Shown: positions 63,002 through 64,000 of the stretch, piece by piece
Layout of the letters: every line of letters starts with the position of its first letter
Position numbering within the stretch: position 1 is the first letter of the stretch
Source of the DNA: Perilla frutescens
Lineage: Eukaryota; Streptophyta; Magnoliopsida; Lamiales; Lamiaceae
NCBI GenBank assembly: GCA_026008535.1
Contig: BRKX01000002.1
Location: 72,375,380 to 72,439,379 of the forward strand
Reading direction: 5' to 3'
DNA length: 64,000 nt
Notes under the pieces: model-generated
The model's database searches: none
What the model was told of the DNA's origin: nothing
Seen by the model: the letters and a program-made list of their open reading frames with translations, nothing else
Program-made: the position numbers and the translations under genes

Positions 63002-64000
63002 AGCTAACGTGAATGTAACACATCCTCATCGATGGCCATTAAACTTTTCATTAATCAATGCCTATCATAAATGTTGGAGAAAACTAATAAAAACTAAGCG
63101 ATTATGTTAATTTTTATTTTTTTTTGCCTTTTGTAAACTAATAACATTGATCGCATCGTGTCACAATCACAAATATCGATCATCATCGTTATGTTGTTAA
63201 TCTAATCATTTATAAATCAACAAATAACATTTGCACGGATATATATTCATGTGTTGCTCATAACAACTGTGTCGCTTTACTATGTCAATTATGATCTATA
63301 CTTATAAAACATATTTTGTTGGTCAAAAATAAAATAATTATCAATGTTGCATAAAGAAAATAATTATCACTAAAAAAGGTGCTTTTTTTTGCTAAACCAT
63401 TAAGTATATTCCAAACTATTTTCATTTACTCAAATCTATCACAAACTAGTAATTTTATCAATTAAATACCTACACTATTAAAAAAAAATCAAATATATCT
63501 CTAGATACATTTTTCGACCAAAAATTACCTAATATTTCGGCAAATACTTGAGTCGGTTTCTTATTTTGTGGCCAAATCGATAACATATATAACATAATAT
63601 CTTTATTTTAATATTTTTAAACTTCTTGTTAGTTTTGATTTTGGCCGAACATTTAATTAGTTTTTTAATAGTTTAAGTACTTAATTGATAAAAACATTAA
63701 TTAGGATTTGAGAATATGAAAATAATTTGAACTTTTTATTTTCAGAGAGTTTGAGAAAATAATTGTGAATGACTCAATACTTCAATATATTTTTTTTACT
63801 AAAAAATATATTTTAAACATTAAATGAACTTATAAGTTTATTATAGCATCAAATCATTCAGCTAATCCTTTTTGGGGTAAGAGGTCAATTGCTTGGTTAG
63901 AAGTGATAGATTTGCACTAATAATTTCAATAAAAAAAAAAGAGGACATAATAATTAATGGTCACATATTTTCTGATTTGGCATGTTCTTTGTATATCACA

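Larger units (their letters stand above)
61579..64000. other. Intergenic DNA to the window end
   Basis: No gene is supported. It holds a G-box/ABRE site at 62383 and a C-rich stretch at about 62500-62560, which could belong to the promoter of a gene beyond the right edge, plus (AC)n at about 62908-62925 and (ATT)n at 62938-62998. Confidence 0.5.

Overview
This is a 64-kb window of plant nuclear DNA. The genes have spliced exons with GT/AG introns, the intergenic space is very AT-rich, and there are many microsatellites, MITEs and retroelements. Every recognisable protein belongs to a plant family: receptor-like cytoplasmic kinase, HD-Zip, PRE-type HLH, plant glutaredoxin-like, and BPA1-like. 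The organism is a dicot, possibly an asterid, but the sequence alone does not fix the species.

Six protein genes are supported. In order they are: (1) a plant homologue of archaeal-type 3-dehydroquinate synthase, + strand, 145-3006, nine exons, 5' end probably outside the window; (2) a PBL34/35/36-type RLCK-VII kinase, - strand, 4181-9325, six exons, 488 aa; (3) a class I HD-Zip factor of the ATHB13/23/3/20 group, - strand, 17675-18852, three exons, 268 aa; (4) a single-exon glutaredoxin-like protein with an N-terminal myristoylation-type MGC start and a C-terminal CxxC-rich tail, + strand, 39751-41070, 439 aa; (5) a BPA1-like RRM protein, - strand, 45341-46799, four coding exons, 249 aa; (6) a PRE/BNQ-type atypical HLH protein, - strand, 53394-54262, two exons, 91 aa. 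For genes 2-6 the exon phases were followed through every junction and give one open frame from ATG to stop. Gene 1 was followed the same way from its first visible codon.

The space between genes is mobile-element territory. It holds a 4,118-bp Ty1-copia element (28954-33071) with 158-bp LTRs and a perfect AATAT target duplication. That element has no gag and has four in-frame stops in pol. There is also a 5'-truncated LINE fragment (25473-25792), a short tRNA-like SINE (26830-26936), Stowaway MITEs, hAT-like and Harbinger-like TIR elements, two long hairpin elements, and a small family of about 0.58-kb TIR elements filled with an A/C-rich minisatellite of about 45 bp containing CCCTAAA-like motifs. 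Two copies of this family are well preserved (11973-12546 and 49313-49895) and a third is worn (about 58560-59060).

The six genes do not form a pathway. Their linkage looks like an old conserved block: from memory, the Arabidopsis relatives of these same families sit near one another on several duplicated segments. Several of the genes carry CT-repeat tracts just upstream of the start codon. I saw no tRNA, rRNA or CRISPR features, and no clear gene after 54.3 kb.
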